A DNA stretch of 64,000 nt, from positions 62,001-126,000 of the forward strand of contig NZ_LOQG01000036.1 of assembly GCF_001517835.1 (NCBI RefSeq), written 5' to 3'. Of the stretch, positions 18,455 to 26,916 are shown one piece after another. The first letter of the stretch is position 1. Each line of letters begins with the position of its first letter. The translations under genes and the position numbers were made by a program. This stretch comes from Caviibacter abscessus. GTDB lineage: Bacteria; Fusobacteriota; Fusobacteriia; Fusobacteriales; Leptotrichiaceae. Below the pieces are notes generated by a model. That model had not been told where the DNA came from. It ran no database searches and saw only the letters and a list, made by a program, of their open reading frames with translations.

Positions 18455-19267
18455 TTATTTAACTGAACCTGATGTAACTCCTTTTATAATATGCTTTTGA
18501 GCGATAAAATAAAATATTATTACAGGTATTATTGCAAGAGTTAATCCTGCTAATGCCAAGTGCCATTGTTTTGTATACTCTCCAAAGAAAAAGAACATTT
18601 TAAGAGGTATAGTTTCAAGCCCTGTCTTATTTATTACAAGTGAAGGTAATAAATAGTCATTCCATATCCATATTGTATTAAGTATCATTACAGTTACTGT
18701 TATAGGTTTTAACACAGGAAATATTACATACCAAAACACTTGAAATCTATTACAACCATCTATAATTGCAGCTTCATCAAGTGATCTTGGAAGTGCATTT
18801 ATGCTACCATGATATAAAAAGATTGACAAGCTTGAACCAAAACCTAAATACATAAACATAAGACCTGCTCTATTTAACATATGAGCTTTACCAAATAATG
18901 AAATAAGAGGTATCATTACAGCTTGAAATGGTATTAACATTGCTGCAACAAAGACAAAAAATATTATATTACTAACTTTACCTTTAACTCTTGACAATGC
19001 ATATGCTGCCATTGAAGAAAATATAACAATAATTGATATACTTACTACAGTTATTAATATTGAATTAAAAAATGTTTTAACAAATGATAAATTTTCTGCT
19101 GCTTTTATATAATTATCAATATGTATACCTTTTGGCAAGTTTATTGGTGATTCAAATATTTCTCTTTTAGTTTTAAAAGAATTTGATATCATTAAATAAA
19201 AGGGAACTAACCAAAGCATTCCTAATAATGAACCTAAAAACGTTAAAAATATTTTAGACTTTTTCAT
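18455..19267 (-). CDS. Sugar ABC permease (MalG/UgpE type), second operon
   Basis: A 270-residue CUT1-family inner-membrane permease with six predicted helices. The EAA loop reads SLDEAAIIDGCNRFQVFWYV and the C-terminus KHIIKGVTSGSVK is typical of the MalG-like partner. Its first base overlaps the last base of the upstream permease gene. No ATPase gene is in this operon, so it probably borrows the MsmX-type ATPase at 11.0-12.1 kb. The sugar is not evident; raffinose/melibiose-type or other oligosaccharide systems share this architecture. Confidence 0.88.
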   Translation of the reverse strand: MKKSKIFLTFLGSLLGMLWLVPFYLMISNSFKTKREIFESPINLPKGIHIDNYIKAAENLSFVKTFFNSILITVVSISIIVIFSSMAAYALSRVKGKVSNIIFFVFVAAMLIPFQAVMIPLISLFGKAHMLNRAGLMFMYLGFGSSLSIFLYHGSINALPRSLDEAAIIDGCNRFQVFWYVIFPVLKPITVTVMILNTIWIWNDYLLPSLVINKTGLETIPLKMFFFFGEYTKQWHLALAGLTLAIIPVIIFYFIAQKHIIKGVTSGSVK

Positions 19268-20139
19268 TAAAATTCTACCTCCCTTTTCTTATTATAATAA
19301 ACTTGTATAAGGGAAATTGCTGCAACAGCTATGAAAAATATTATAGCTTTACTTTGTGCGTATGCCATTTTATTTTCTGCAAATGCCGTATTATATATAT
19401 TCATCGCAACCATTTGAGTAGAATTAAATGGTGCTCCACCTGTTAATGATAAATTTTGATCATACAATTTAAAAGAATTGGATAACGTCAAAAACATACT
19501 TACTGTAAATGCAGGTGCAACAAGCGGAAATATTATGTGTCTTAAAATTTGAAACGGATTTGCTCCATCAATTCTAGCAGCTTCAACAAGTTCACTTGGA
19601 ACACTTTCCAAATGAGCTATATATATTATCATTATATATCCAGCCATTTGCCAAGCAGTTAAAATTACAAGCCCCCAAAATCCAGTTTTTGTAGTCGATA
19701 ACCAGCCTTGAAGTGCTTCAAAACCAACTAATTCACCTAAAGAATTAAAACCTTCTAAAAATACAAATTGCCATATAAATCCTAGTATAAGACCACCTAT
19801 TAAATTAGGCATAAAGAATATAGTTCTTAAAAAAGTTTTACCCTTTATTTCTTGCGTTACTAATAAAGCAAGAGATAAACCTACAAAATTTATTATTATA
19901 ACCGAAGCAATAACAAATTTAACGGTAAATATTATAGAATCTCTAAATCCTTTATCTTTAAATATTCTCATATAATTTGAAAATCCTTTAAATTCAGGAA
20001 TATTAATACCATTCCAATTAGTAAATGAATAATAAATACCATATAATAAAGGAATAATTACAACTATAAATAATGCTAACAAAATAGGAGATAAAAATAG
20101 CCAAAAAAATAATCTATTTCTCTTTGATGTACTTTTCAT
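19267..20139 (-). CDS. Sugar ABC permease (MalF/UgpA type), second operon
   Basis: A 290-residue CUT1 permease with six helices and EAA loop ELVEAARIDGANPFQILRHI. It resembles the MsmF/UgpA group by length and by the segment SFKLYDQNLSLTGGAP. The only usable start is ATG at 20139, because an in-frame TAA lies shortly upstream. No Shine-Dalgarno sequence is close to it; instead a very strong one (GGGAGGAG, 20186-20193) lies 46 bases upstream, on the far side of a perfect hairpin. Translation may depend on that hairpin being folded (see the regulatory entry). Confidence 0.88.
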   Translation of the reverse strand: MKSTSKRNRLFFWLFLSPILLALFIVVIIPLLYGIYYSFTNWNGINIPEFKGFSNYMRIFKDKGFRDSIIFTVKFVIASVIIINFVGLSLALLVTQEIKGKTFLRTIFFMPNLIGGLILGFIWQFVFLEGFNSLGELVGFEALQGWLSTTKTGFWGLVILTAWQMAGYIMIIYIAHLESVPSELVEAARIDGANPFQILRHIIFPLVAPAFTVSMFLTLSNSFKLYDQNLSLTGGAPFNSTQMVAMNIYNTAFAENKMAYAQSKAIIFFIAVAAISLIQVYYNKKREVEF

Positions 20140-20150
20140 TTTATAAATTT

Positions 20151-20193
20151 GTGTGATTATTTATAAATTATAAATAATCACACCTCTCCTCCC
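20151..20193 (-). promoter_or_regulatory. Hairpin between Shine-Dalgarno and start codon
   Basis: GTGTGATTATTTATAA (20151-20166) and its exact complement (20168-20183) are separated by one base, giving a stem of about 15 bases. On the minus strand the order is GGGAGGAG (20186-20193), hairpin, 11 bases, ATG of the permease. Folded out, the spacing between ribosome-binding site and start becomes about 13 bases instead of 46. A comparable arrangement is known for phage T4 gene 38. It may also act as a message stabiliser after the binding-protein gene, like the stem-loop after malE. Confidence 0.7.
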
Positions 20194-20205
20194 TAGATAT
20201 TAATT

Positions 20206-21483
20206 TTATCTATCTTGTTGCCAACTATCTTTAGCCGTTTGAATAACTTTTTCCCAAGTTGTTTGACCACTTACATATCTTTGAATTTCAGCACCAAGTA
20301 CATTCATTCCCCAACCTGATGGATAACCCATAAATACCCAGTTAATTGTATTTCCTTCTTTAGAATACTTATATATATCTTTTGCAAGAGGGTCTAATAT
20401 CTTAGTTTCATCATATCCATTGTATGCAGGTATAAATTTAAATTCATTTAAAACATATTCTTTTCCTTTTTCAGAAGTATACATCCATTCAAGGAATGCT
20501 ATAGCTGCTTTTTTAGTTGCTTCATCTTTATTTTTATTTATAGCCCAATACATAGGAACACCTACAGGTAATTTACCTTCAGCAACACCTTCAACATGTA
20601 TAGGTATAAATCCTATATTTTTAGCTAATTCTGGATCTATTTGTTCTACTGAATTTAAAATCCAGTTACCTTGTTGTATCATAGCAACTTTACCTGTTGA
20701 GAATAATTTTTCAACTTGTTGTGAGTAATCCAAACTTACAGTTGGTTGTACTGAATATTTATTTTGTAGATCTAAAATATTTTTAAATTGGTTCGCATAT
20801 TTAAATTCAACTGTTTTTGATTCAAATACTTTATTTATATTACCGTCAAATTCAGGTGATAAGAACACATTTGACAAATGAAGTCCTGTAACCCATGTTT
20901 CTTTTGCAGGTAGTGCAAATACCGCTTTAAGACCTAATTCTGCTTTTTTAGAATCTAATACGTTTACTGCTTCTACTAATTTTGCATAAGTTGTTATTTC
21001 TTCCGCTTTAATTCCAGCTTTTTCAAATACTGCTTTATTGTAAACGAAACCATATCCTTCTTGATTAAAAGGTAAACCATAAACTTTTCCATCAACAGTT
21101 ACACCATCTAAAGTTTTAGGTAATGCTTGTTTTGCTAGATTTACATTTGTTAAATCTTCTAATTTACTCATGTAATCACTTACATCTTGAGGTCCACCAA
21201 CATTAAATATTGTAGGTTCATTTCCAGAAGAAAATCTTGTTTTTAGAGCCGGACCATAGTCATCTCCGCCACCTACTGTAGTTACATTAATTGTAACATT
21301 TGGATTTTCTTTCATATATTCTTTAGCAATTTCTGTAAATTTATCTTTAAATTCAACTTTAAATTGAAATACATCAATAGTTACTTTTTCATTTGTAGTA
21401 TTTTCTGTTTTATTCTTACAACCTACCAACAAAAAAAATAGCATTGACAATAATAGTGATAAGTTAAAAAACTTTCTCATCAT
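20206..21483 (-). CDS. Sugar-binding lipoprotein, second operon
   Basis: A 425-residue family-1 solute-binding protein. The signal MMRKFFNLSLLLSMLFFLLV ends in a GC lipobox (Cys22), so it is lipid-anchored. The family pattern includes TINVTTVGGGDDYGPALKTR, the segment GKVYGLPFNQEGYGFVYNK and a C-terminal W-rich end (TAKDSWQQDR). First gene of the operon; it lies under a promoter and operator arranged as at malE. Ligand unknown; aromatic content and linkage to CUT1 permeases point to an oligosaccharide. The operon's control by the same LacI-type repressor as malE is inferred from the site. Confidence 0.9.
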   Translation of the reverse strand: MMRKFFNLSLLLSMLFFLLVGCKNKTENTTNEKVTIDVFQFKVEFKDKFTEIAKEYMKENPNVTINVTTVGGGDDYGPALKTRFSSGNEPTIFNVGGPQDVSDYMSKLEDLTNVNLAKQALPKTLDGVTVDGKVYGLPFNQEGYGFVYNKAVFEKAGIKAEEITTYAKLVEAVNVLDSKKAELGLKAVFALPAKETWVTGLHLSNVFLSPEFDGNINKVFESKTVEFKYANQFKNILDLQNKYSVQPTVSLDYSQQVEKLFSTGKVAMIQQGNWILNSVEQIDPELAKNIGFIPIHVEGVAEGKLPVGVPMYWAINKNKDEATKKAAIAFLEWMYTSEKGKEYVLNEFKFIPAYNGYDETKILDPLAKDIYKYSKEGNTINWVFMGYPSGWGMNVLGAEIQRYVSGQTTWEKVIQTAKDSWQQDR

Positions 21484-21500
21484 AAACCCTCCTCATTAAA

Positions 21501-21550
21501 CGCAAACGCTTTCATTTATACTAGTATATCCCATTTTTTTCAAAAGTCAA
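21501..21550 (-). promoter_or_regulatory. Promoter and CRE-like operator of the second sugar operon
   Basis: Minus strand: TTGACT (21545-21550), 16-base spacer, TATACT (21523-21528), then TGAAAGCGTTTGCG at 21501-21514, matching 12 of 14 positions of the LacI/CRE consensus. Elements and spacings equal those upstream of malE, which argues for shared control. Confidence 0.7.
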
Positions 21551-21552
21551 TC

Positions 21553-21581
21553 TTGTTTTTTTATCAATTTAAAGGTAAAAT
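21553..21581 (+). promoter_or_regulatory. Divergent promoter for the DMT transporter gene
   Basis: TTGTTT (21553-21558), 17-base spacer and TAAAAT (21576-21581), back to back with the sugar operon promoter; the two -35 boxes are 2 bases apart. Confidence 0.55.
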
Positions 21582-21600
21582 ATAGCCATTAGGAGGAGAC

Positions 21601-22494
21601 ATGAACAATCGCACAAAAGGACTAATTTTATCAATTTTCAGTGCTTCTCTATGGGGAATCGGTGGAAATTTTACACAATATATTTTTGCACATTCTACTT
21701 TCACATATATGCCACTTGTTACAATAAGAATGTTTCTAACAGGTATTATTGTACTATTAATAGGAATTTATTTAGAAGGTTTTGACAAAGCTAAAAAAAT
21801 GTTACAAGACCGAAACACCAGATTAAAGTTATATATATACTCAGTTTTTGGCATGATAGGAGTACAAGTGCCTTTTTTTGCAACTATACAATATAGTTCC
21901 GCACCATTTGCAACATTAATACAATTTTCAACACCGCTTATTATTATGATATACATCAGTTTAAGAACAAAGAAAATGCCTACAAATAATGAAATAGCTT
22001 CAACATTGACAATATTAGCAGGTGTTTTCCTTGTAGTTACAAACGGTAATTTAGAAACTCTTATTGTTGATAAAAAAGCTATACTTTGGGGAATAACAAC
22101 AGCTTGTGGATTCGCTTTTTATTTATTATATGCAAAAGAATTTTTTAGTTGGCCCACTACTTTTACTATGGGATATGGTATGTTATTAGGTAGCATTGAA
22201 CTTTTTATTTTTTTACCTAACAAAAACATATTTATTCATTTTACAGATATAAAAGTAATACTTGCATTTTTATTCATGGTTATATTCGGAACAATAATAC
22301 CTTTTTATTTTTTTGTGGAAAGCATAAGATACATCAGTGCTAAATTAACCTCAATTTTAAGTGTTGCTGAACCAATAGTTTCACTATTTGTTGCAGTTAT
22401 TTTTTTCAAAGATGTTTTTGGAATTATCCAATTAATAGGAGTATTTCTAGTTATCGTTTCAGTATTAATAATAGGATTATTCGCAAAAGAATAA
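21601..22494 (+). CDS. EamA/DMT-family transporter
   Basis: A 297-residue inner-membrane protein with ten hydrophobic segments in two five-helix EamA repeats (residues about 5-145 and 150-295), the standard drug/metabolite transporter layout and length. The start MNNRTKGLILSIFSASLWGI and the second-repeat ending SVAEPIVSLFVAVIFFKDVF are characteristic. The ATG follows AGGAGGAG. It is the first of two transporter genes, 13 bases before the symporter. Members export amino acids or other metabolites, but the substrate cannot be inferred here. Confidence 0.9.
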   Translation: MNNRTKGLILSIFSASLWGIGGNFTQYIFAHSTFTYMPLVTIRMFLTGIIVLLIGIYLEGFDKAKKMLQDRNTRLKLYIYSVFGMIGVQVPFFATIQYSSAPFATLIQFSTPLIIMIYISLRTKKMPTNNEIASTLTILAGVFLVVTNGNLETLIVDKKAILWGITTACGFAFYLLYAKEFFSWPTTFTMGYGMLLGSIELFIFLPNKNIFIHFTDIKVILAFLFMVIFGTIIPFYFFVESIRYISAKLTSILSVAEPIVSLFVAVIFFKDVFGIIQLIGVFLVIVSVLIIGLFAKE

Positions 22495-22507
22495 GGGGAG
22501 GTTATAT

Positions 22508-23686
22508 ATGATAAAAAAAATGGGATTAGTTCCAAAACTTATTTTATCTATTATTTTAGGTATAATAATAGGACTTTATATGTCACTTGGAATTATTAGA
22601 ATTTTTAAAACTTTTAGTATTTTTTTTGGAAGTTTTTTATCTTTTTTCATTCCATTTATGATAATAGGATTTGTTGTAATAGGGATTGCAAGACTTACTA
22701 ATGGTGCAGGTAAACTTTTAGGAATTACTGCCGGCATCGCTTACATTTCAACGATAATTGCAGGAACATGTTCATATATATTTGCATCACTTTTTTATAA
22801 AAATTTAATAAAAGGACTAAGTGAAAAAATTGGTATTCACTCAAAAATAGTTAATCCATATTTTTCAATACCTTTAAAACCTGTCCTTGATGTTACCGCA
22901 GCAATAATATTTGCCTTTATGATAGGTATTACTATAAGTTACCTAAAAAAGGAAAATAAAGGAAATTATACTTTTCATTTTTTTGAAGAATTTGAAATGA
23001 TTGTTACTAAAATTTTGTCAAACTTTGTCATTCCGTTATTACCTATACATATTTTAGGAATATTTTCTGAATTATCGTATTCAGGACAAGTTTTTTCAAT
23101 AATAAAAATATTTGTAAAAATTTATTTGTGTATATTTGCTATACACTATGCATATATGCTTTTTATGTTTTCAATTGCAGGTATATTTACTAAGAAAAAT
23201 CCATTTACATACATTAAAAATCAATTACCTGCTTATTTCACAGCTGTAGGTACACAGTCTTCTGCGGCTACAATACCTATAAATGTAAAATGTGGTTTAA
23301 AAAATGGCACTTCTGAAGAAATAGTTGATTTCGTTATACCATTATGTGCTACTATACACTTATCAGGTAGCATGATTACTTTAACAAGTTGTATTATGGG
23401 TATTTTAATTATGAATAATATGCCACATTCATTTTCTGTGATATTTCCATTTATTTGTATGTTAGCAATAGCTATGGTTGCTGCACCAGGAGCACCCGGA
23501 GGAGCTGTAATGAGTTCTTTACCTTTCTTATTTATGGTAGGTATCGATTCTCAAGGTGCATTAGCTTCTTTATTAATTGCACTATATATAACACAAGATA
23601 GTTTTGGCACAGCTATAAATGTTTCAGGAGATAATGCTATTGCAATTTATGTAGATACTTATTACAAAAAATATATAAAATCATGA
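22508..23686 (+). CDS. Dicarboxylate/amino acid:cation symporter (DAACS)
   Basis: A 392-residue secondary transporter of the glutamate/aspartate/serine family, importing a dicarboxylate or amino acid with Na+ or H+. Recognisable are the re-entrant serine-rich motif TAVGTQSSAATIPIN, the following IPLCATIHLSGSMITL, and the C-terminal DSFGTAINVSGDNAIAIYVD substrate/cation site. Length fits the shorter GltT/SstT-like members (about 390-430). ATG after GGGGAGG. It shares a transcript with the DMT gene and ends at a bidirectional terminator. Which amino acid is carried is uncertain. Confidence 0.9.
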   Translation: MIKKMGLVPKLILSIILGIIIGLYMSLGIIRIFKTFSIFFGSFLSFFIPFMIIGFVVIGIARLTNGAGKLLGITAGIAYISTIIAGTCSYIFASLFYKNLIKGLSEKIGIHSKIVNPYFSIPLKPVLDVTAAIIFAFMIGITISYLKKENKGNYTFHFFEEFEMIVTKILSNFVIPLLPIHILGIFSELSYSGQVFSIIKIFVKIYLCIFAIHYAYMLFMFSIAGIFTKKNPFTYIKNQLPAYFTAVGTQSSAATIPINVKCGLKNGTSEEIVDFVIPLCATIHLSGSMITLTSCIMGILIMNNMPHSFSVIFPFICMLAIAMVAAPGAPGGAVMSSLPFLFMVGIDSQGALASLLIALYITQDSFGTAINVSGDNAIAIYVDTYYKKYIKS

Positions 23687-23715
23687 AAAAAAAGCCTGTT
23701 TTTGCAGGCTTTTAT
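23686..23715. terminator. Bidirectional terminator between symporter and adhesin genes
   Basis: AAAGCCTG pairs with CAGGCTTT around TTTTTG, with A and T tracts on both sides. It serves the plus-strand symporter and overlaps the stop codon of the minus-strand adhesin gene. Confidence 0.85.
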
Positions 23716-25901
23716 TTAATTATTATTTCAACTCTTCTATTTGAAGCTAAATTTTTATTCACTTTATTATTATATCCAAAACTTGATACTTTTCTTATAT
23801 TTTGCGGATTTTTAAGTCCTAATTTAATCATTAAATCAACAATTTTATTTGCTCTTTTAAGTCCTAAATCAAGATTATACTTTTCATTTGCATTTGTATC
23901 AGTATGTCCTGTTATATCTATTATTCTATCTGAATATTTTTCATTTATTTCTTTTATAATTGCTTTTAATTTTTCTATTTGTGTATTTTTAGGAACATAT
24001 TTATCATTAGTAAATTGATCTATTACATATAGCTTTTCTTCAAATTTACTTGTTTTAATACTTTTAATTTCTTCTCTTAATTCATTTATTTCATTTTTTA
24101 ATTTATTAAATTCTTCTCTATCAGCCATTACATAAGATTGATTTGATGAAATAGCAGGTTTTGCTAAGTTTCCAAAATTTGCATTTATTCCGGCTCCAAC
24201 TACAAAATCTTTTCTAGTATCTATTCCTGCACTTAGCTTATATACTATTCTTCTACTTGGCTCAGTTCCACTTATTCCTAGTGCAAAACCACCTTGTTTA
24301 TTATAATAAGCAGCTCCAAATCCTATAGAAACTAATCTACCTTCTCCTACTTGAGGTATATTTGCCATTGCAGATGCTGTTGCAATTCCTCCACTTAAAT
24401 CTTTTCTTAGCTCTTTTATTTGATAAAAGTTAACGGCATCTGTATCTTCTGTACCTGCTACTACATTTGTAATTTTTTGATTATTTGCATTTAATCCCGT
24501 ATCCCCTATATATTTTTTTCCATTATAACTAACACCATTATTATCAATAGTTGTATTTCCTGTTTTTACACTGTCAAACTCAGGTTTTTCAGACATTTGA
24601 ATTTTTAATACATTTGATTCTATTTTTGTTTTTATATTTTTAGAACTTGCGTTGTTTCCACTATAGTCACCTTTTATTGTAAATGTATCTCCTAAGGCTA
24701 CAGTATGTTCAATACCTTCATTAGCTGCAAATTTTAATCCCTTTTCTGCTAAGTTTTTTAATTGTCCTTCTGTTGCAGCTCTACTTTCATCTACATTACT
24801 TTTATCCCAAGTTGTATTTTTAAGTCCTGTTATTTCAGCTTTTACACCGTCAACTTTGACTTTTCCAACTTGTACATTTCCTTCCTGACCATTTAATTTT
24901 ACTTGTTTTTCAGTATCTGAACCTAATGTTATTGTATCTTTAAGTTTTACTTTTATCTCACTATCTGTAACTTCAGTTTCTGTATTTTTATCATCTCCTG
25001 AAATAGTTAAAGACTTATTATTATTAATTGTCCCTTTCATATTTTTCATATACTCATATACAGTTTTACCTGTTACAAAATCTGTATTATTTTCTTCAAT
25101 ATTTCCATTACCTAATGTCTTTTTCCAATTTTCTTTGCTAAAACCAGTTGCTTTTTCAGGATCATTTGCTAATTTATGTAATTGAGAACCTGTTACAGCA
25201 TCGTGCGAACCGTCTTTTATTTCCCCGTCTTTAAGATTAACTAATTTTCTTTCAGAACCTGATTTACCAATTGATAACGCATTTGTAACTGCTTCTGATT
25301 CCTTACCTAATACAATCGCATCTTTTACACCTGTATTGGCTATAATTTTTTCACCAAAAGCATAAATATCGTGTCCTGAATTGCTATCATTTCCTTCATT
25401 TATTTTATGATTATTACCAATAATATATGAATTACTACCATTTAATATATTATTAATACCCATAACTCCAGAATAATTACCTTTTATCTTATTACTTTTA
25501 CCAAATGCACTATTATCATGCCCTTCTATTTTATTAGCTTCTCCAAATACATAATTATTATTGCATTTTTCACCTATTTTATTTATATCTTTACATTCTC
25601 TATTTTCTTCATTTACTTTATTATTATTACCTATTGTATAAGAATTTCCTGCGTATAATACGTTATTTAATCCAACCGCTCCTGAATATGGTCCATATAT
25701 TATATTTCCTTTTCCAAAAGCACTACTTGCTTGTCCATTAATTTTATTATTTTCTCCAAAAACCTGTACTTCAGTATCACGAGCAGTCATACTGGAATTT
25801 TTCTCTATTCTATTACTGGTTCCCTGATTTGTTTCTGCATAAACTAAAGATGACGCAAATAAAAGTATTGCTACTTTTTTAAAGTTAAGATTTTTAAACA
25901 T
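23712..25901 (-). CDS. YadA-like trimeric autotransporter with C-terminal OmpA domain
   Basis: About 729 residues from ATG at 25901 (a TTG frame extends 6 codons further but has no better signal). Signal peptide MFKNLNFKKVAILLFASSLVYA. The head has repeated YadA/Hep_Hag motifs (SSAFGKGN, SGAVGLNN, SYTIGNNN, SAFGKSNK, SGVMGINN). A stalk with HIM/TAA connector segments (GSQLHKLAN, NVVAGTEDTDAVN) follows, then the YadA membrane anchor (ASAMANIPQ to VVGAGINANFG). Unusually the chain does not stop at the anchor. A coiled coil (KLKNEINELREEIKSIKT) and a periplasmic OmpA-like peptidoglycan-binding domain follow, with GHTD, LGLKRANKIV and NRRVEIIIK. It is thus a trimeric surface adhesin probably tied to the cell wall. 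Adhesive function is inferred from family. Confidence 0.92.
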   Translation of the reverse strand: MFKNLNFKKVAILLFASSLVYAETNQGTSNRIEKNSSMTARDTEVQVFGENNKINGQASSAFGKGNIIYGPYSGAVGLNNVLYAGNSYTIGNNNKVNEENRECKDINKIGEKCNNNYVFGEANKIEGHDNSAFGKSNKIKGNYSGVMGINNILNGSNSYIIGNNHKINEGNDSNSGHDIYAFGEKIIANTGVKDAIVLGKESEAVTNALSIGKSGSERKLVNLKDGEIKDGSHDAVTGSQLHKLANDPEKATGFSKENWKKTLGNGNIEENNTDFVTGKTVYEYMKNMKGTINNNKSLTISGDDKNTETEVTDSEIKVKLKDTITLGSDTEKQVKLNGQEGNVQVGKVKVDGVKAEITGLKNTTWDKSNVDESRAATEGQLKNLAEKGLKFAANEGIEHTVALGDTFTIKGDYSGNNASSKNIKTKIESNVLKIQMSEKPEFDSVKTGNTTIDNNGVSYNGKKYIGDTGLNANNQKITNVVAGTEDTDAVNFYQIKELRKDLSGGIATASAMANIPQVGEGRLVSIGFGAAYYNKQGGFALGISGTEPSRRIVYKLSAGIDTRKDFVVGAGINANFGNLAKPAISSNQSYVMADREEFNKLKNEINELREEIKSIKTSKFEEKLYVIDQFTNDKYVPKNTQIEKLKAIIKEINEKYSDRIIDITGHTDTNANEKYNLDLGLKRANKIVDLMIKLGLKNPQNIRKVSSFGYNNKVNKNLASNRRVEIIIK

Positions 25902-25946
25902 CTCTACACGCCCTTTCAATTCTTATATATTTAAATTTTTATTTTA

Positions 25947-25960
25947 TTAAATCGTTTTCA
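25947..25960 (-). promoter_or_regulatory. CRE-like site upstream of the adhesin gene
   Basis: TGAAAACGATTTAA on the minus strand fits the LacI/CRE consensus at 13 of 14 positions and shares its first 11 bases with the malE operator. It lies about 46 bases before the adhesin ATG. The rest of the 25.92-26.11 kb gap is AT-rich; I see no gene in it. Confidence 0.45.
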
Positions 25961-26108
25961 TAGCAAATATTTATACGAGTTTACCTTAATAAAATTAAAA
26001 GGCGAATTTTACATGTTTTTCTATTTACATATTATTTAACTGAAAATATAATATTGATTTATACTACATAAATTACAAATAAATATATGATTTACTATTA
26101 ATTTAACT

Positions 26109-26132
26109 AAAAAAAATGGGGATAACCCCATT
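26109..26132 (-). terminator. Terminator of the metNIQ operon
   Basis: AATGGGG and CCCCATT around ATAA, followed on the minus strand by a T tract; begins 1 base after the metQ stop. Confidence 0.9.
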
Positions 26133-26133
26133 C

Positions 26134-26916
26134 TTAAAATACCGGATAACCTTCATTTGAATATTTTTCTTTTAAAAACTCTTTAACTGCTTCTGAAGCC
26201 ATTGCTTTTTCAATATCTTTTATTTTTTTACTGTTTTTGTTATCATTTCTTGCTGCTAGTATTATTGCATATTTATTATTGTTAGATTTTTCTAAAAATA
26301 GTGCATCTTTAGGAGAAACTCCTATTTTTAACATATGCGAAGGCCAGTTAAATACTAAATCTGCTTCTTGATATGCTTGAACAAGTGCAGGAATTTTAAT
26401 TTCTAAAAATTCAAAATTCTTAACTGAACTTTCTATATCTGAAACTTTGTAAAGTCCATCTTTTTCTTTTAAACTTATTAGTTTTTCCTCTGCCAGTATT
26501 CTTAACGCCCTATCTTGATTAGTCGGATCACTTGGTATTGCTATCTTAGCTTTTTCTGGTAATTCATTTACTGCCTTATATTTTTTTGAATAAAATCCAA
26601 CATATACGTCATATATTGCTTTTATCTTAACAAGATTTCCATTATTTTTAGCATTAAATATATTCATAAACGGTTCATGTTGATGAAAGTTTGCATCAAA
26701 TTCTTTTGCATTAAGACCTACATTGGCTGTAACATAATCAGTTAAAACTTTTATTTCTACCTTATATCCTTTCTTTTCTAAATCTTTAGAAGCAATTTTT
26801 ACTATTTCTTCCATAGGATAAACAGAAGTTGCTATTTTTATTGTTTTATCATTTTCTATTGTACAAGAAATAAATAATAATGCTGAAAATAGTAATGTCA
26901 TTATTTTTTTAATCAC
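26134..26916 (-). CDS. metQ: Methionine-binding lipoprotein (NlpA/MetQ)
   Basis: A 260-residue lipoprotein; the signal MIKKIMTLLFSALLFIS ends at Cys18 (lipobox FISC). The family patterns are clear: VLTDYVTANVGLNAKEFDAN followed by FHQHEPFM, then KIAIPSDPTNQDRALRILAE, and EADLVFNWPSHMLKIG in place of the more common GN-type ligand loop. It is the substrate-binding part of a D/L-methionine importer with MetN and MetI encoded upstream; its ATG overlaps the metI stop (ATGA-type). Methionine as substrate is a family expectation. Confidence 0.9.
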   Translation of the reverse strand: MIKKIMTLLFSALLFISCTIENDKTIKIATSVYPMEEIVKIASKDLEKKGYKVEIKVLTDYVTANVGLNAKEFDANFHQHEPFMNIFNAKNNGNLVKIKAIYDVYVGFYSKKYKAVNELPEKAKIAIPSDPTNQDRALRILAEEKLISLKEKDGLYKVSDIESSVKNFEFLEIKIPALVQAYQEADLVFNWPSHMLKIGVSPKDALFLEKSNNNKYAIILAARNDNKNSKKIKDIEKAMASEAVKEFLKEKYSNEGYPVF

